This document shows positions 10,700-22,264 of a stretch of 64,000 nt of DNA, one piece after another. The translations under genes and the position numbers were made by a program. Under the pieces are notes generated by a model, which worked only from the letters and a program-made list of their open reading frames with translations, had not been told where the DNA came from and searched no databases. The stretch lies in NCBI GenBank assembly GCA_028583605.1, contig CM053328.1:30797578-30861577 (forward strand), in the 5' to 3' direction. The first letter of the stretch is position 1; each line of letters opens with the position of its first letter. Source of the DNA: Dastarcus helophoroides (Eukaryota > Arthropoda > Insecta > Coleoptera > Bothrideridae).

Positions 10700-11911
10700 G
10701 AAAATTCAGGTGCTGTGTTAACAGTACCATCAGTTAATTCAACTGAAAGAGGAGAACGCAGTCGTAGAAAGACCTCAGACAATATTCCAGAATTCAATTA
10801 TCAAAACCATACAAAAATACCATTTTTGCAAGAAAAATTTTTATCTAACGAGAAAAACAAAGACAAAATAATAAAATCACTAATGAAAATATTACAGTCA
10901 CAAGGATTTTCCTGTAAACAAGCAAAAGAAGATGCTGATGCTGACATAATTAAGACCTCGTTAGAAATTGCCAGAGATACTAATAAAACTGTCATTGTTG
11001 TGGGTCAAGATATTGATCTTTTGGTCCTTTTGAATCAATTAAATTCTAATAATCAGGACATTTATTTTCTGAAGCCAGGTTCTAGAAATATAAAAGATCT
11101 TTTTTTCACTTCTAATAGTTTCAAATATGAATCCGTCAAAAACATCGTTGCATTTCTGCATTGTTTTTCTGGTTGCGATACAACATCTGGATTTGCCGGA
11201 AAAGGAAAGAAAAGTATCGTGAATTCATTAATAGGCAATAAAAATTTATCAAATTTGACTAATATTTTTTTAAAAAAGATGCAAACAAAGAAGATATAAA
11301 AAAATGGATTACAATTAATGAAATCTATTTATAAATGTAAAAATGATAATATTACACTAAATCAATTAAGATTTCAAAAATATCAATTAGCAAAAATTAA
11401 ATCGTCTTTTATATTGGCAAATCTCCCACCCACAGAAGGTGCAGCAGAACAACATTGTTACACGGCATATTATCAGCTTCAAACTTGGCTGGGTAACGAA
11501 TTGACAGCAACAGATTGGGGCTGGAAGCAGCAACATCTACGGGGCATTGTGCCCAAATTTACAGAAAAAGAATTAATTCCAGACATATTACTGAAAGCTA
11601 TTTGCTGCAGCTGTGAAACTGGATGCAATAGTTTAAAATGTGGCTGCCGAAAACATGGTTTAAAATGCACAAATTTATGTTCAAATTGTCATGGTTCTGA
11701 AGAATGCGTCAATGTGGTAGAAGAAACCTATGAGGAAGTTAATGATCTAGATGAAATTGTGGATGAAGAACCAGTGCAAACTAGAAATGATGTTGGAGAC
11801 GAAGACGATGATGGTCTTGAAGACTTCGAAGATCTAGTAGAATCGGAAAGGTGTGCTGAATCCAACGATGAAGAAATACCATCAAAGAGACAAAAACTGA
11901 TGGATAAGTGA
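10700..11911 (+). pseudogene. Transposon protein: FEN/XPG-like nuclease region plus CXC cysteine cluster, broken
   Basis: The coding block runs in one frame from about 10710 to 11299 and from 11318 to 11911, with an in-frame stop at 11297-11299. Around 11270-11335 the neighbouring frame reads more naturally (KEDIKKWITINEI), so two compensating frameshifts are likely. Residues QAKEDADAD, VVGQDIDLLVLL and HCFSGCDTTSGFAGKGKKS match the order of acidic motifs and the DNA-binding turn of FEN1/XPG nucleases (GEAEA, TEDMD, LGCDY, GIG.K). Then comes a cysteine cluster, CCSCETGCNSLKCGC..GLKC..LCSNC, like TSO1/tesmin CXC motifs, followed by a strongly acidic tail with a basic SKRQK. An acceptor-like TTCAG at 10705-10709 and the missing N-terminus suggest that only the last exon of a longer protein remains. 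The nuclease assignment is by motif only. Confidence 0.7.
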
Positions 11912-12102
11912 TTAAAATTGAAGACAATAATTTGATAAATAAAAAGATTAATTTTCTGTGACATAAATGCAATGAAAATTTAAGAAATAAACTTTTTTTA
12001 CTGAAAACAATAGCTACAGTCATATTTTTTAGATTAAATCCCCTTAAAATCCAATCTTTAATATTTAAAATAACTATGTTTTTTGCAATCTTCATGTTCT
12101 TT

Positions 12103-12808
12103 GGATTTGTAATTTTTTTGTTCATCAATGTAAAATGAAATTTGACGTTTTTCGAGTAATTAAAGTATAAATTTTAGCAAATAGCTCAAAATTGTACATA
12201 AAGATAAAAAAAAATTTCGAATTGGAGTACTTTTCGTTTTTTGAATTTTCTTAGAAGATTTACCATAGTAATGTATATTTTTTTACACCATCAGAAAGTA
12301 GACATTTCAACGAACAAAAATCCACCGAGTTTTTTAAAAAAGCTAAAATTTTAACGTGAGATTTTTCGATTGAAAATTAGGGTGCTTTTTCGATATTGAG
12401 TCAAAATAAGGTGAAAAAATAAATATTTTAAATCAAAAAAATTGCAGTGTCTCTGGGATATAAAAAGGTAAGTTTTCACCAAATTTCGTGAAAAAAAAAT
12501 TTTTTTTGTAAAAGATAAAAATAAAAAATCATAAACCTGGTTTTTTGAATTTTTCACGTGAATTTTGAGGTTATGTTAAAAAAGGGTACATACAAAAGTT
12601 GTAGATCTTCTTATTACCTACAACTTTGCCACTTAACTTTTTTCCGTAGGATTTGTAGCTTTGCCAGAAATCGAGATAAACCGTTTTTTACCCTTAAAAT
12701 CTCAACCCCTACCCCTTCCCGACCTCAGATCGCCCGTAATTTATTTTTCCTTTCATTTTTGTTGCATTATCTTCCTTTTCTAGTAGGTTTCATCCTACTA
12801 TAATTTTT
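12103..12808 (-). repeat. Right terminal inverted repeat of the 2.86-kb element
   Basis: Reverse complement of 9951-10645 with scattered substitutions and small indels. The outermost bases read ...CATCCTACTATAATTTTTTT. Confidence 0.8.
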
Positions 12809-12811
12809 TTT

Positions 12812-12899
12812 GGTTTCAAAAATTATTTACCCTGGACTAATTGGCCAATTGTGGTCGCTTCTCGTCGATCACCTGCTTGAGTCGGGTCAGTTAGTGAAT
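12812..12899 (-). pseudogene. Mariner transposase relic, segment preceding D2
   Basis: The minus strand reads LTRLKQVIDEKRPQLAN, the stretch that directly precedes the D2 motif in mariner transposases. It continues conceptually into VFHQDNA at 9906-9943 on the far side of the 2.86-kb element. A stop follows the N. The upstream half of the transposase is not found; another TIR element begins at 12899. Confidence 0.7.
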
Positions 12900-13440
12900 G
12901 GGTTGCCACTTGTATAATACAAAATTACTGGCAAACCTTGTTTACATTCCTGGCTTTTCCTGGCAAAATTTAAATATTATATTCCTTGCAATTCCGGGCA
13001 GATTCAAAATTAATAAATAATAAAATTAATGAGCTTTTAATAAATCAATTTTAACAGAAATTTATTTATTTAGGATTATGACATTAGGGACAAAAAAGCA
13101 AAGGTTTATAAAACTTGTTCATGTAATGAAAACTGTTAAAATTCTTGAAAACACTTGCCCTGAAAAATTAGAAACTCTAGGCTACACAACAAAGAGATTG
13201 AACTGCATTCCTACATGCGCTTTTGTTTTCTGTGTTCAATACAGATTTAAGATCCAATATTACAAGAAAATCGCTGTCAACGCATGTAACAAAATTGCAA
13301 AATATGTATGTAAAAATCGCGAATCAAAATTCGAGGTTATTCCTTGAAATTCCTGGTTATAAGTCAATACTGCCAAGTTTACTGGCAGGACCTTATATTC
13401 CTGGCAACTGCCAGTATTTACTGGCAAAACGGCAACCCTG
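12899..13440. mobile_element. ~540-bp element with GGGTTGCC terminal repeats
   Basis: The left end reads TGGGTTGCC (12899-12907) and the right end CGGCAACCCTG (13430-13440). Inside each end the words TACTGGCA and CCTGG recur in opposite orientation (12926-12955 and 13340-13425). The inverted repeats are imperfect. The interior has an 89-codon frame (13078-13347) with no recognised motif. Possibly a non-autonomous hAT- or Tc-type element. Its left end abuts the mariner relic. Confidence 0.4.
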
Positions 13441-14040
13441 ACTTATTGACTGTATAAGTCCGAATTGAGTGATTGATCCGATGGGAGCCGAAGAGCACCG
13501 TTATTACTTCATTACCTAGTCTTCGGGCTATTCTTTATTTCAGTGAGCATATTTCCTGCGCTCGTCAACCAAAAGCTTAATTAAATCTAATCTGACAGTT
13601 TCTGCTATTTAGCAGGTATAATAAAACGCCATATTTAATATTTAAGAGGAAATTCAAAGAATAACCACTGACCCATAAAAATCGGATTGAAACAATATGC
13701 CGCCAACGTAGCCTGATGTTTGAGATATCATTGTTAGAATATGGAATTACTAGAAACAATGGAATACATAAACAAAAGATATGTCTGTGGCTTTTAAAGC
13801 TAGAGGTAAGTTTGAGTTAACCGGTCACCAACAGTAGCTAGTCATTTATAAGCAGCTCTTTGTTTTTTCCACTCTTTCTATACCAGAAAATCTACCTAAT
13901 AAAACTCTAAATACTGCATGGGTGACATTGGGAGAGGGACGGGGTGTTCTAGAGTCAACCTTCTGACCTACGGCCATTATCTTTTATTGTGTAAATTATT
14001 TTTTAATCCAGGATCATCAAGGGTGAAATCTTTTATTTAT
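13441..14040. other. Spacer, nothing recognised
   Basis: Moderately AT-rich sequence without repeats. GAGGTAAGTTTGA at 13804 resembles a splice donor but no acceptor or coding frame supports it. Confidence 0.4.
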
Positions 14041-14119
14041 TACCTATAACATGCTTATTTAAAAATTTCAAGCTTTATCTAAAAATTTCAACTTTTTTGT
14101 CAAAATTGTTAATTTTCCC

Positions 14120-15150
14120 AAGAGAAGTTTCACATTTTTTGCTCAATTACTACTTTACAATCGCAACCTGAAATCTTTTCCGCTGACCACTGAATTTTTT
14201 TTAGGTGTGGATTTCTTTTAATAAGTTTCGACTTTTTCGCAACTTCAATTTTTTGAAAATTAGGGACTTTTTAAGGAATCTGATTTCGATTTTGTTAATT
14301 TCAAATTTTAAATCTGAACTTTTTTAAAAATTCTATCTTTTTCAAAATTTTATTTTTTTATAAATTTGCAACTTTGTTCCACTTCGGAAATTTTGAATTT
14401 TTTCGGCTCCTTTTGAAAATTTCAATTCTTTTTGAATTCAAGCTTTACTGAAAGTTTTACTACAACTTCTACGACTTTTTTTTGCTTCTACTTTTTTGAA
14501 AACGGTTTACACTCTTATTCAAAATGTTCACATATGTTCACATTTCAATCTGCAAAAGGTTCGAAATTTCGACTTTTTGAAAATAGCGACTTTTGGTTGA
14601 AAATTATGTTTTTTAAATTTCGGATTTTTTTCAAACTGTTGAATTCATTCATTATATGAATGCATTTGAAATATTTTGGATTTTTCTTGAAAATATCGCT
14701 ATTCTTTGAAAATTGCATTACGACGATAAGATTTTTTAAAAGCTTTCTTTTCTGAAAGCTGCCCGTTTTTCAAGATTTTGTCTCTTCTAGAAATCTCGAC
14801 GGTAAATTAAAATTTTTTTGAAGAGTTCGACTTTTTGAAAATTTTGATTTTTTAAATTTCAGTTTTTTGTAACTTTGACTTATTTGCAAATTTGATCTTT
14901 TCTTGAAATTGAATTTTCCGAAAATATAATTTGTTTACACAATTCTTTTTTTTTTTAAATGTCGACTAAAAATTTTACGGTTTTTGAAGATTTCTACATT
15001 TTTTTTAAAACATTAATTGTAAGTTTTAACTATTTTAAAACTTGGTTAAGAAAAATTTCGACTTTTTAAAAACATCCTTTTTCTAAAATTTCAATTTTTT
15101 TGTAAATTGAAATTTACAAAAATGTCAATTTAATAAAAAAATCTTCCTTT
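14120..15150 (-). repeat. Inverted-duplication arm A2 (partner 2815-3870)
   Basis: Colinear reverse complement of 2815-3870, joined by unusual words (CGCTGACCACTGAATTTTTT, TACAACTTCTACGAC, ACATATGTTCACATTTCAA). Confidence 0.75.
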
Positions 15151-16589
15151 TGAATATTTCAACTCTTTTTGAATTCAGCTTTACTGAAAGTTTTACTACA
15201 ACTTCTACTGAAAATTTCGACTTTTTTTTTGCTTTTACCGTTTTAGAAAACGGTTTAACGATTAACGGTGAATCAAAATTGTCACATTTCATTCTGCAAA
15301 AGGTTCGAAATTTCGACTTTTTGGAAATAGCGACTTTTGGTTGAAAATTGTTGTTTTAAATTTTGGATTTTTTTGAAAATTTATTCATTATATCAATGCG
15401 TTTGAAATATTTTGGATTTTTCTTGAAAATTTCGATATTCTTTGAAAATTGCATTACGACTTTTTTTCAAAATTTCGATGTTTTCAAATTTCCACTATTT
15501 CTAAATTTTTCGTTTTAAATTTTTGAAATTCTCCTTTTTTTGAAAATTTTAACTTTGTCTCATTTATTTCGAAAATTCTCTCAGTTTTTTTTTAGAAAAT
15601 TTCCACTTTTTTTTAATTTCAGCTTTACTGAGAATTTTGTCTTTCTTTAAAACTTCGACCGCTGAAAATTTCGACTTTTTTTAAGTTCGATTTTCATTTC
15701 CAGTTTCCATTATATTTAAGATTTTTACATTTTCAAAATTTGAATTTTTTTTCTCAATTTAGTTTTTTTTCAACTTATTATTTTTCCTGAAAATGTTGGC
15801 TTTTGTTCAGAATAACGATTTTTTGAAGATTTGAATTTTTGAAAATTTTGACCTATTTCAGCCATTTAAAATAATTAGAATTTTTCCCCAAAAGTTCGAC
15901 CCTTTTCAAAATTTCGTTATTTTCAAATGTTTACACCTTTTGTCACTTTAATTTCTTTTAATTCTTTTTTGGAAAATTTAGGCTCTATTATTGATTTATT
16001 TTATAATTTCGAGCGTTTCGGAATATTTTTTTTTAAATTTTGACCACTTTCACAGTTTGAATTTTTCTAAATTTTACTCTTTTCGAAAATTTCGATTTTG
16101 TAACATTTTTAATTTCAAAATTTGGATCCCTTTTAAGTATTAAGGCTTTTTGGAACTGTTGATATTTATAGAAAACCACCTTTTTTTTCAAAAGTTTTGA
16201 GAGAGAATAATTTTCAAAAAAGTCGAAATTTTCAAAATAGTCAAAACTTCGAGAGAAAGTTTTTTATTTAAACATTTCTTCTTTTTCTTTTGGGAAATTT
16301 TAGATTTTTGGAAAATGGTAGTTTTATTTAGATTTTGCTGATTAACATTGTTTCGAAAATTTTTTGTCTTGAAAATTTGCCCTTTTTGGAATTTCTAATT
16401 TTTTCAAAGTTATTCGATGTCTTGGAAATTTCTAAATTTTGTTTGTCAAAATTTAGGTTTTCAAAACTCCATATTTTAACCTTTTTTAATATTTTCATTT
16501 TCTTTGTCAATTTTCACCATTTTTCAAAAAAAAATGACTCGATTGAAAATTTAAACATTTTAACATTAAACATTTTGAAATTAAAAAAA

Positions 16590-16694
16590 ATTGAAATACA
16601 GAACTCGTCCCCTGAAACCAAGAATGCTTAAAAAACACAACAAAGGTTGCTCTAACGCGTTTCGATAGTCAAGCTGTCATCTTCAGAGAGATAC
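16590..16694 (-). mobile_element. Hairpin insertion copy B, half copy with intact hammerhead-like core
   Basis: On the minus strand: CTCT (16687-16690), CTGAAGA (16680-16686), a stem-II hairpin, GAAA (16660-16663), a 2-bp stem III with 2-nt loop, TT, and then AGAG (16650-16653) pairing with the CTCT. Stem I is therefore only 4 bp and stem II has one mismatch. The outer end is TCGTCCCCTGAAACCAAG. The second half of the palindrome is missing. As in the 2286 motif, one extra base separates the CTGANGA core from stem II. Confidence 0.6.
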
Positions 16695-17330
16695 TTGAAA
16701 TTTTTTCAAAATTTCGGACTTAAAATTACTACTCTTTTCAAAAATGTTTTCCTTTTTTTATAAATCGTCACTATTTTTAAATTTCTTTTATTTTTGATAT
16801 CGATAATATTGATAATTTAAAATTTGTGAATATTCCAGCTTTCAAAGTTTTTTTTTTGCGAAATTGGATTTTGTTTACAAGTTTTAGTTTTTTTGAAATT
16901 CTGGCTATTTCAGAATTTTATTTTCTCTAAAAATCTTGGTTTTTATAAGTCCCAAATCTTTCGAAATTTCAGCATTTTTCTCATAATTTGCCAATTTTAC
17001 CTTTTCTGCCTAAATTTTGATGTCAAACTCGAAATTTCACATTTTGGACGTTTGGCTCGAGTTCTTTTTTAATAATTTCTAGTATTTCCGTCGACATTTT
17101 GATTTTTTTCTACCAAATTTAAATGCTTCAGTTTTCCCTTTTTTCTAAATTTTGGATTTAAATTTTAAAATTGTGATGTTTGATAAGAGTTTTGATTTGC
17201 TTTTCGAAAAAAGGATCTAAAATCCGATTTTGTTTCAATAAAGTGTTTTCGATAAATTACTCAATTTAAAGTCGAAATGTTCATATTTTTTCCCTAAAAT
17301 TTCAACTTTTAAAATTACTCACTTTTTTAT

Positions 17331-17520
17331 AAATTTGAATTTTCAAACGTAAACAGTGCAGTACAACAGTGAGTACTTAATATTTTTATATTGAAAAATA
17401 AATAACAAAAACAAAGCATTTATTTTCAAATATTTTCAATATTTGCGTTTAAAAATTTGGTATTACGTATTTATTTTTATTTCAATTAAGCTGTACTATT
17501 GTAAATTGTAAAAATAAACT
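17331..17520. other. Short spacer between oppositely oriented AT blocks
   Basis: Contains GCAGTACAACAGTGAGTAC and AT-rich sequence; no feature recognised. Confidence 0.4.
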
Positions 17521-20500
17521 GGAAGCTTCAAAAAAAATTGTCGAAATTGAAAAAAGTCGTAGAAAGTCAAATTTTAGAAAAAATTTCAAGGAAAAAGGCA
17601 AATTTTAGGAAAAATTTTAAAGAAAAAGTCAAAATTTGAAGAAAAGCTCGAAATTTGGACAAACAGTTTCCAATCTTTCAGGGGAACTTAAATTTTGAAA
17701 AGAAGTTTGAAATTTCGCGAACAAGACGATTTAAAAAAAAAATCAAATTTTCAGATAAATAGAATTTTGAGAAAATTGGTAAAATAATTTGGAAAGAACA
17801 GAAAATGTCAATAACACTCCTAGTTTCGAGAGAAATATTGAATTTTAAGGTATTTCTCAGAGAAAGTGAAATTTTAAGAAAAACATCAAATTTTAAGATA
17901 TGGCAGTGGATGAATTTCGTACGAAATAAGGGTTGACATTTTCAGAAAAAGTTTCATTTTGAAAGAAAAAGATTTCGAAAAAAAAAGAATTCGACAAAAG
18001 TTCTCAAAAAATGCATCGTTTTAGAAAAGGATTTCGAAATTTGACAACAGATTGAAATTCGCAGATCAAATTTAAAAACCGTTGTTTAGACAAATTTAAA
18101 TTTTATGAAAAATTGTAAAATTTCGAACAGAGAAATTGTAAAAAATTAAAAGCTTATAAAAATTATCGAACTTTTTGAGAAGTCGAAGTTTTTCGGAGAA
18201 GAAGAAAATAAAAAAAATTGCAATTTTCCAGAGAAAGTTAAGTTTTGAAAATAAGTTGAAATTTCGAAAACAAGACGAATTAAAAAAAACTCCAAATTTT
18301 TAGATAAATAAAATTTTGAGAAAATTGGTAAAATAATTTCGAAAGAAAAGAAAATTTCGATAACGCTCCGAGTTTCGGGAAAAGTTTTGAATTTTAAAAG
18401 GTCAAAATTTCCTAGAGAAAGTCAAATTTTGAGAAAAAAAGTCAAATTTTGAGAAAAAAAGTCAAATTTTGAGATTTACAAACAGGTGAATTTAATTCGA
18501 AATAAAAGTTGAAATTTCCAGAAGCCGAAATTTGAAAAAAAGATTTCAAAAAAAATGAATTCGTCAAAAGTTCTCAAAAAAAGCAAAATTTCAGAAAACG
18601 ATTTCGAAATTTGACAACAGAATGAAATTCGCAGAGCAAACCTGAAATGTTTAGACAAATGTACATTTTGTGGAAAATTGTAAAATTTCGAAAAGAGAGA
18701 TTGTATAAAATTAAAAGCTTAAAAAAAATTGTCGAACTTTGTCAGAAGTCCAAGTTTTTCAGAGAAGAAAATAAAAAATTTGCAATTTTCCAAAGAAAGT
18801 TAAATTTTAAGAATAAGTTGAAATTTGGAGAACAAGACGAATTAAAAAAACTCCAAATTTTGAAATAAATCGAATTTTGAGAAAATTGGTAAAGTAATTT
18901 AGAAGGAAAACAAAATGTGATAACACTCCCAGTTTCGAGAAAAGTATTGAATTTTAAAAGAAGGTCAAAATTTCCCAGAGAAGGTCAAATTTTGAGAAAA
19001 AAATCATATTTTGAGATTTGAAAACAGTTAAATTTAGTTGAAATAAAAGTTCCAATTTCCAGAAGAAGCCGAATTTTCAAAAAAAAGATTTGGAAAGAAA
19101 TGAATTCGGCAAAAGTTCTCAAAAAAAGCAAAATTTTAGAAAACGACTTCGAAATTTGACAACAGAATGAAATTCACAAAGCAAATTTAAAAACCCTGAC
19201 AAATTTACATTTTGTGGAAAATTGTAAAATTTCGAAAAGAGAAATTGTAAAAAATTAAAAGCTTAAAAAAATTGTCGAATTTTTTCAGAAGTTGAAGTTT
19301 TTCAGAGAAGAAGAAAATAAAAAAATTGCAATTTTCCAGAGAAAGTTAAATTTAGAGAATAAGTGTAAATTTCGAGAACAAGACGAGTTATAAAAACTCC
19401 GAATTTTCAGATAAATCAAATTTTGAGAAAATTGGTAAAATAATTTCGAAAGACAACAAAATGTCGATAACACTCCCAGTTTCGAGAAAAGTATTGAATT
19501 TTAAAAGGTCAAAATTCCCCAGAGAAAGTCAAATTTTAGGAAAAAAAAATTGAGATTTGAAAATAGATGAATTTAGTTCGAAATAAAAGTTGAAATTTCC
19601 AGAAAAAAAAACCGAATTTTGAAAAAAGAAATTGCGAAAAATTGAATTTGTCAAGAGTTCTCAAAAAAGAAAAACGTCGAATTTCGGTGATTGAAACTCA
19701 GAACAAATTTAAAACCTGAAATTTTTAGGCAAATATAAATTTTGTGAAAAATTGTAAAATTTCGAACAGAGACATTGTAAAAAAGAAAGAAAAAATCGTC
19801 ATATTTTTAAAGCGCGAGAAGAAAAAAAAATGAAAAATATTGCATTTTTCCAGAGACACTTCAATTTTGAGCATAAATTTGAAGTTTCGTGAACAAGACG
19901 AAATAAATAAACTCAAAATGTTCAGATAAATTCGAATTTTGATAGAATTGGAAAAATAATTTCGAAAGAAAAGACATCGTTGATACAACTTAGAATTTCG
20001 AAAAAAATGCTGAACTTTGAAGAAAAGTCAAATTTTAGGAAAAAAAATAAATTTAGGGAAGTCAAACATTTTGAAAATTGACGAATTTCGTCGAAAAAAT
20101 CGCAGCTTGCAGAAACAATAAAATGTCGAATTTTAAAAGTCGAAATTTCGAAAAAAAACGAATTTTGCGAAACTAAGTCCAAATTTGTAAATAAAAGTTA
20201 TGTTTAGCAAGAGTCAATATTTTGGCAAAATGGCTAAATTTGGAAAAAGGACGAATTTTGAAAAGAGGCATTTCGAGAAAAATATTGAAGTGTTGAAGGT
20301 CAAAATTTCCCAGAGAAAGTCAAATTTTGAGATTAAGTCGAACATTTTAAAAATTGTAGATAAATTTCATCGAAAAAAATCGCAGTTTGCAGAAACAATA
20401 AAATGTCGAATTGTAAAAGAAGTTTCGAAAAAAGAACGAATTTTGCGCAACAAGTCCAAAATAAAAAATAAATAAAAGTTTAAATGTTTAGTAGGTCAGT

Positions 20501-20970
20501 TTTGGGGAAAATGCCAAAATTTGGTAAAAGGACGAATTTTAAAAAGAATGTAGCAAGTTCTAGAAAAAATTCGCAATTTAGAACAAACTCGAAAAAATGT
20601 AATTTTGGAAAAAAGTGAAATTTGAGAATAGATCCAAATTTCGAAAGAATAAAACTTTGAAAAAAAGGACGAAATTTTCAAAAACTATTTTACTTAACAT
20701 CTCCAATTACTTCAAATTTTTATTTCTTTGATCGAAAAAACGACAAAAGATGAATTTTTGAGAAATAAGTCGAATCTTCCAGCAATTCGAATTAAAAAAA
20801 AAGTAAACATTTTCACAACTAGCCAAGTTTTGAGAAGAAAGATTTAGGGTAAAAGTCTAACTTTAGAAACAAAATAGATGTTAAAATAGAAAACTGATAT
20901 GGAGAAGAGTTAAAAAAGGTCGAAATTACGAAAAAAAGACAAATTTTGAAGTAAAGGTCTAAATTTTGAG
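17520..20970. repeat. AT satellite in ~550-bp higher-order units
   Basis: The marker ACAAGACGA falls at 17720, 18270, 18832, 19378 and 19892, giving spacings of 550, 562, 546 and 514. Each unit also holds GAAATTTGACAACAG-like and CAGAGAAAGT-like blocks in the same order. A second, shorter unit (~290 bp) with ATCGCAG.TTGCAGAAACAAT repeats at about 20068-20265 and 20345-20545. Plus strand is the GTCGAAA orientation. Confidence 0.85.
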
Positions 20971-21788
20971 AAATAAAAGGTCTTTTGTGCTGAATATATT
21001 TTCGTTTGGCTCTATGAGTCAGAGGGGTCTCTCTCTGTACCATATTTTGTTTGATTTATCTGAAATAATTTTGAAATAAAATGTAAATCAGAAATGAAAA
21101 TTTGTGGCTCTTTGAAATTGACGAAATCATTTTTTTTTATTACGGGTGGCTTTTTCGGTTCAAAAGTTTGCCGACCCTTGGTCATTTTTGAAGATATAAA
21201 TATGAAAATAGGCTTCTGCTTATAAATTAGTTATATCAATTTTTTGAAAAATTCGACCCCCAACAGGGTAAAATAAAGGATTAAAATTTGTGTTTGAGCA
21301 AAAACCGGCAACAATAAACAGTGGATGCCATGGCGCGGAGTAATCCGAACAAATTCAAACAAAAAATACAATGATGGGGCTTTGTTTTGTGACCCGTATG
21401 GAAATGAGTGCAGGTAATAATGCATAAGAGTACAAGAACAAAAGCCTCAATGTAATAATGTAGCGAATATTCCATTATCCCCATTTGTAACACGATGTAC
21501 CAGGCGTAACCGGCTCGTTCCGACGTTGCCACATTTACAGGAACTAGACCACAATGCACAGATGTGTTCAGTCGAATGTAAAAAGCGAAAACAAAGGCAA
21601 TAATACATCATTCAAAGGTATTAAATTGTTGTTATTTTATTTTCTCCTTGACCCCGCTAATTTGTTGCATTCATGGAAGCCTGCTGACTCCTCACAATAT
21701 CACAATTTGATATCCCATTTGCTGTACAACGTAAATGAAGCGTTGTAGACGCCAAACTAATTAAAACACGTCTGGCACGACTTAACCG
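20970..21788. other. Spacer with a hAT-like terminal motif
   Basis: GTTTGCCGACCCTTGG at 21167-21182, read in reverse as CCAAGGGTCGGCAAAC, resembles the end of hAT-type transposons; its partner end was not identified. 21231-21760 is of more normal composition and may be single-copy. Its open frames (64-92 codons, both strands) show no motif. Confidence 0.35.
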
Positions 21789-22262
21789 TATCAAATTGAT
21801 TTCCTGCCACAATTCCACCTTTTGGGTGGTGTCAATCGAAAGCTGGCACAGTAAAATGTCTCATTTTGGACACCCCTCAAGAGTCGTCACCTCCCTCAAC
21901 CATGACTTTTGGGCTTCTTCCAAAACTGAACTATTTGTTTGACTCTTTCCCAAAACCTATCACTTCTTAAAGAAGGGATTCTTAGGTTGGGGTCCACGGA
22001 CCACTAAAGGATCCATATAGTTTTAGGGGTCCATGATTAGCACCTACTTAAAGCAAGGTTTTTTAATTTGGGGTCCATGGGCCACTGAGGGTCCATATCA
22101 TGAGTTTTGGGGGTCCATGATTAGCACCTATCACTACTTAAAGCAGGGTTTCTTAATCTGGGGTCCATGGACCATGAAGGGATCCATGGGGCTGCTACCT
22201 AATAATATTTATTAAGATAATACTTAATACAGCAATTTATCCAGTTCTTCCTAATAAAACGT
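21789..22262 (+). repeat. GGTCCATGGACC module, copy 1
   Basis: Begins ATCAAATTGATTTCCTG and contains TTTTGGGTGGTGTCAATC and TCTCATTTTGGACACCCCTC. It then holds three tandem ~100-bp units, each with TTTCTTAATCTGGGGTCCAT or close variants and GGGGTCCATGATTAGCACCT. The TTCTTAATCTGGGGTCC start resembles hAT-type terminal repeats. A second copy lies 947 bp downstream. The 60-codon frame at 22033-22215 is a reading of the units. Confidence 0.75.
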
Positions 22263-22264
22263 AT

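Larger units (their letters stand above)
9951..12808 (+). mobile_element. 2.86-kb DNA transposon with ~695-bp TIRs and FEN/XPG-CXC protein
   Basis: Outer ends carry TTATAGTAGGATGAAACCTA (from 9957) and its near-perfect reverse complement ending at about 12803. The arms 9951-10645 and about 12103-12808 stay alignable along their whole length, including a shared AAATTACGGGCGATCTG-like segment and a TACTTTTCGTTTTTTGAAT segment. The middle encodes one interrupted protein. The element sits inside a mariner transposase frame, so its boundaries are bracketed by recognisable host sequence on both sides. I could not define a target duplication. An XPG-type nuclease on a TIR element is a known feature of the AcademX branch of Academ transposons, which makes that the leading hypothesis, not a proven assignment. 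Confidence 0.75.
14040..17330. repeat. Degenerate AT satellite, opposite (TTTCGACTTTTT) orientation
   Basis: The same word family as 2470-6920, but with AAAATTTCGAC on the plus strand. 14120-15150 is the inverted partner of 2815-3870. A block holding CTTTACTGAAAGTTTTACTA and GCAAAAGGTTCGAAATTTCG occurs twice in direct order, at about 14430-14620 and 15170-15350, a ~735-bp higher-order unit. A small patch near 16215-16260 has the other orientation. A truncated hairpin insertion lies at 16590-16694. Open frames here are repeat readings. Confidence 0.85.
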
